From an uncultured SAR116 cluster alpha proteobacterium (GTDB lineage: Bacteria; Pseudomonadota; Alphaproteobacteria; Puniceispirillales; Marisalimonadaceae), in contig CACNRW010000002.1 of the NCBI GenBank assembly GCA_902622875.1, positions 1 to 64,000 of the forward strand: DNA of 64,000 nt, read 5' to 3'. Each line of letters begins with the position of its first letter. Within the stretch, counting starts at the first letter, position 1. Shown here piece by piece: positions 61,503 through 64,000 of the stretch. Under the pieces are notes generated by a model. The model saw only the letters and a list, made by a program, of their open reading frames with translations, did not search any database and was not told the origin of the DNA. Position numbers and translations under genes: made by a program.

Positions 61503-63599
61503 ATGACAGTAGTTAAACATAATATTTTAAATGATATAGCCGTTATTGAGATTTCTAACCCTCCAGTTAATGCTATTAGTGCTTCGGTAAGAATTGAACT
61601 TCTTGAGACAGTTAACAAACTTTCAGTAGAAAAAAATATTAAATCAATTGTCATAACTGCTCCTGAAAGAACGTTTCTTGCAGGAGCTGATATTAAAGAA
61701 TTTGGTAAAGATGTTGATGCACCAATTTTAAGTGAAATTTGTGATAAAATAGAGAATTTAGATAAAATAGTTGTTGCGTCCCTTCATGGTACTCCTCTAG
61801 GAGGGGGGCTGGAGGTGGCAATGTCAGCTCATTACAGGATAGCTGCTCCAAAAACTAAAGTTGGATTACCAGAAGTTTTACTTGGTATTTTACCTGGCGC
61901 AGGTGGAACTCAGAGACTGCCAAGATTGTGCGGTGTTTCAATGGCTTTAGATATGATGCTTACTGGTAAACATGTTCCTGCTGAAGAGGCGTTTGCAAAT
62001 GGTATTATTGATGAAATTGCTCCTAATGATAAAACTGTAGAAAACGGAGTATCTTATGCTCGAAAATTAATTAGTGAAGGTTTTGATGTAAGGCCAACTT
62101 CAAAAATCACAAGTAAAGTTAACAATCTTGAAGAGATAAAAGAAATAATTACTAATGCAAAAGCTATTGCTTTAAAAAAATATAAAAATTTATTTTCTCC
62201 ACATAATATTATTAAGTCTGTTGAAGAAGGCTTAAATTTAGATTTTCCAGCTGCCATAAAAAATGAAAGAAAACTTTTTAAAGAATGTATAGAAAGTCCA
62301 CAGAGACAGGGGCTGATACATTCGTTCTTTGCTGAACGAGCAATTACAAAAATACCTGAATTAAAAAATGGTAAACCCTCTGAACTAAAAAAAATTGGTA
62401 TCATTGGTGGTGGAACTATGGGTACAGGAATTTCAATGGCTGCTATGAATGCAGGATTTGATGTGATTATGATTGAGCAAAATCAAGAAGCAATTAAAAA
62501 GGCTTTTGATAAAATTAACTCAACATATGACAGAAATGTAAATTTGGGTAGAATGACGACAGATCAAAAAAGCCAAATAATTAATTTATTTAAATCAGAT
62601 ACTGACATGAATGTTTTAAATGATAGAGATTTAATAATAGAAGCTGTTTTTGAAAATATGGATGTGAAAAAAGAAGTTTTTATTAAACTAAATAAAATAT
62701 GCAATCAAAAATGTATTCTAGCCTCAAATACAAGTTATTTGGATGTAAATGAAATTGCGAAAGTAGTTGATAATCCAGATAGAGTGATAGGCCTTCATTT
62801 TTTTTCACCTGCTAATATTATGAAATTGCTAGAAATTGTCGTAGCAGAAAATACTTCAGAGAATACAGTATCAACTGCGTTTATGTTAGCCAAAAAAATG
62901 AGAAAAGTTCCGGTACGTTCTGGAGTTTGTGACGGATTTATCGGTAATAGAATCCTTTCAAAATACTTGGTAGCTACTTATCACATGGTAGAGGACGGAG
63001 CAAGTCCATTCCATATTGATAAAGTGTTGAGAAAATTTGGATGTGCAATGGGTGTTTTTCAAGTTATAGATCTTGCTGGAGGCGATATAGGCTGGGCTAC
63101 TAGAAAAAGAAAGGCCCCATTTCGTCATAAAGATGATAGATATGTAGAAATTGCTGATAGAGTATGTGAGAGAGGGTGGTTTGGACAAAAAACTTCAAAA
63201 GGTTATTACCTTTATGGAGAAGGTATAGAGCTTTTTACACCAAACCCAGAGATAGAAATTATATGTAATGATGAAAGAAAAAGAGTGGGAATAACTCCTA
63301 AACATTTTTCTGATCAAGAAATATTAGATAGGTATATTGCTGCAATGGTCTATGAAGGAACCAAAATTTTACAAGAAAAAATTGCTATCAGGCCTTCTGA
63401 CATAGATGTTGTTTATACTAATGGCTATGGTTTTCCTAAATGGAGGGGAGGACCAATGAAATATGCTGATATGATTGGTTTAGATAAAGTACTAGCAAAT
63501 ATTGAAAAGTTTTATCAAGAAGATAAAAGATTTTGGTCTCCACCTCAATTACTTAAAGATTTGGTCTATAATGGTAAAAATTTTGATAGCCTTAATTAA
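61503..63599 (+). CDS. multifunctional enoyl-CoA hydratase/3-hydroxyacyl-CoA dehydrogenase (FadB/FadJ-like)
   Basis: A 698-residue fusion for beta-oxidation. Residues 1 to about 190 are the crotonase domain (FLAGADIKEFG; GTPLGGGLEVAM; GLPEVLLGILPGAGGTQ, with both catalytic glutamates). About 295-480 are the NAD-binding dehydrogenase (IGIIGGGTMGTGIS, HFFSPANIMKLLEIV with catalytic His). The C-terminal domains start at CDGFIGNR and end with FPKWRGGPM. It converts enoyl-CoA to 3-ketoacyl-CoA via 3-hydroxyacyl-CoA. It could take crotonyl-CoA from gcdH and products of the ligases in this window. No thiolase is adjacent. Confidence 0.95.
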   Translation: MTVVKHNILNDIAVIEISNPPVNAISASVRIELLETVNKLSVEKNIKSIVITAPERTFLAGADIKEFGKDVDAPILSEICDKIENLDKIVVASLHGTPLGGGLEVAMSAHYRIAAPKTKVGLPEVLLGILPGAGGTQRLPRLCGVSMALDMMLTGKHVPAEEAFANGIIDEIAPNDKTVENGVSYARKLISEGFDVRPTSKITSKVNNLEEIKEIITNAKAIALKKYKNLFSPHNIIKSVEEGLNLDFPAAIKNERKLFKECIESPQRQGLIHSFFAERAITKIPELKNGKPSELKKIGIIGGGTMGTGISMAAMNAGFDVIMIEQNQEAIKKAFDKINSTYDRNVNLGRMTTDQKSQIINLFKSDTDMNVLNDRDLIIEAVFENMDVKKEVFIKLNKICNQKCILASNTSYLDVNEIAKVVDNPDRVIGLHFFSPANIMKLLEIVVAENTSENTVSTAFMLAKKMRKVPVRSGVCDGFIGNRILSKYLVATYHMVEDGASPFHIDKVLRKFGCAMGVFQVIDLAGGDIGWATRKRKAPFRHKDDRYVEIADRVCERGWFGQKTSKGYYLYGEGIELFTPNPEIEIICNDERKRVGITPKHFSDQEILDRYIAAMVYEGTKILQEKIAIRPSDIDVVYTNGYGFPKWRGGPMKYADMIGLDKVLANIEKFYQEDKRFWSPPQLLKDLVYNGKNFDSLN

Positions 63600-63608
63600 G
63601 GCTATCAA
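63583..63608 (-). terminator. perfect 26-bp palindrome, intrinsic terminator for the minus-strand gene
   Basis: Each 13-base half runs TTGATAGCCTTAA inward, so the element is a perfect palindrome spanning the last codons and stop of the fadB-like gene. On the minus strand it is followed by AAAATTTTT, giving a stem plus T-run beyond the MDR gene. The plus strand lacks a T-run. It thus most likely ends transcription of the convergent gene. Confidence 0.55.
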
Positions 63609-63619
63609 GAGGTAACCGA

Positions 63620-64000
63620 TTAGATTGTTGGGTCAGGATTTACTCTAACAACTAGTTTCCCAAAATTGTTTCCATTTAATAAACCAATGAAAGCATTAGG
63701 AGCATTTTCGAGTCCATCCACAAAATCTTCCTTATATTTAATTTTGCCCTCTTTAATCCAATTAGACAAAGCTATAATTGACTCTTCTCTTTGATCATAA
63801 TGGTTAAACACTATGAAGCCTTTAATCATCATTCTTTTTGTTAAGACTTGTCTAAATAATAGTGGTAAACGATCTTTTTCACCACCCGGCATACTTGTAG
63901 CATTATACAAGGAAATTAAACCACAGACAGGTATTCTTGCATAATCATTTAGAAGTGGCATTACAGTATCAAAGGTAATACCACCAACATTTTCCCAATA
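63620..64000 (-). CDS. MDR/zinc-free NADP-dependent oxidoreductase, partial (cut by window end)
   Basis: The C-terminal 126 codons or so of a medium-chain reductase of the CurA/leukotriene B4 dehydrogenase type; translation stays open to base 64000 and includes YWENVGGITFDTV just before the first internal methionine. GLISLYNATSMPGG, MMIKGFIVFNHYD, and the ending VGLENAPNAFIGLLNGNNFGKLVV resemble NADP-dependent alkenal/one oxidoreductases. It reduces alpha,beta-unsaturated carbonyls. The cofactor-binding part lies outside this window. Confidence 0.88.
   Translation of the reverse strand, partial: YWENVGGITFDTVMPLLNDYARIPVCGLISLYNATSMPGGEKDRLPLLFRQVLTKRMMIKGFIVFNHYDQREESIIALSNWIKEGKIKYKEDFVDGLENAPNAFIGLLNGNNFGKLVVRVNPDPTI

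Noticed and set aside
62054-62404. 116-codon open frame on the minus strand
   Set aside because: Antisense to the FadB-like gene, with no start signal or domain.
1-64000. Mobile elements, prophage, CRISPR arrays, riboswitches or rRNA
   Set aside because: No transposase, integrase, terminase, spaced repeat array, known aptamer core or rRNA sequence was seen on either strand; a structure-based search was not possible.

Overview
The window is a gene-dense, AT-rich stretch (about one third G+C by eye) of a bacterial chromosome. Gene content suggests a free-living, probably marine, alphaproteobacterium: an Entner-Doudoroff operon, a Caulobacter-type xylonate dehydratase, a class III cyclase fused to TPRs, and many SDR, TauD, PhyH, LLM and DMT proteins. 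Very short intergenic gaps and frequent TTG/GTG starts fit a streamlined pelagic lineage such as an AT-rich SAR116-like or AEGEAN-169/HIMB59-like clade. The sequence alone does not settle which. I see no insertion sequence, phage, integrase, CRISPR array or rRNA. Almost every base is in a gene, and the only gene-free stretches are promoter-sized.

Layout. 0-5.5 kb: tRNA-Ser(GCU), a LysR regulator, a HI0933-type flavoprotein, a DEAD-box helicase and an EamA transporter. 5.5-11.5 kb: a possible organosulfonate or other 2-oxo-acid module, made of a two-subunit ComD/ComE-like TPP decarboxylase, a Gfo/Idh oxidoreductase, two SDRs lacking the usual catalytic residues, and (beyond a very AT-rich GT61 glycosyltransferase) a reductase with a YihU-like active site. 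11.6-15.5 kb: zwf-pgl-edd, whose partner eda lies at 37 kb. 15.5-26.9 kb: mostly minus-strand catabolic and membrane genes (M20 carbamoylase-like hydrolase, HIT protein, crotonase, acyl-CoA ligase, DMT transporter, alpha/beta hydrolase, enolase-superfamily enzyme, YciB, CHI-like and DUF3833 envelope proteins, LLM oxidoreductase, amidohydrolase). 27-30.2 kb: a plus-strand run of TauD dioxygenase, cupin, HCCA-isomerase-like protein and glutaryl-CoA dehydrogenase. 30.2-36 kb: a small unknown gene, an adenylate cyclase-TPR protein and a fused 5-oxoprolinase/hydantoinase.

36-57 kb is a large sugar-acid region. It holds denD, eda, an acyl-CoA synthetase, a thiol-dioxygenase-like cupin, and an operon UxaA dehydratase - SDR - FAH hydrolase - quinone oxidoreductase. 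It continues with xylD and an LtnD-like dehydrogenase, a 2-hydroxyacid dehydrogenase, a KDG-type kinase, tandem D-lactate/glycolate-type FAD oxidases, LysE, another SDR and otnC-otnI. Together these would feed aldonates and tetronates to pyruvate and triose phosphate; KdgK plus Eda closes the KDG branch. The Otn kinase is not in this window. 55.7-64 kb: aldo/keto reductase, MBL lactonase-like protein, SAF-type oxidoreductase, tyrosine phosphatase, PhyH dioxygenase, nitronate monooxygenase, a FadB-type multifunctional enzyme, and an MDR oxidoreductase cut off by the window end.

The most unusual items are: (1) a candidate small RNA at about 52.77-52.85 kb with two hairpins whose loops carry C-rich, anti-Shine-Dalgarno-like motifs; (2) the TPP decarboxylase cluster flanked by two SDRs with unconventional active sites and near a YihU-like reductase; (3) a correctly phased A-AAA-AAA slippery heptamer at the 3' end of the helicase gene, with a basic tail encoded in the -1 frame; (4) a sugar-acid operon in which a UxaA-type dehydratase appears with fuconate-pathway-like downstream enzymes.
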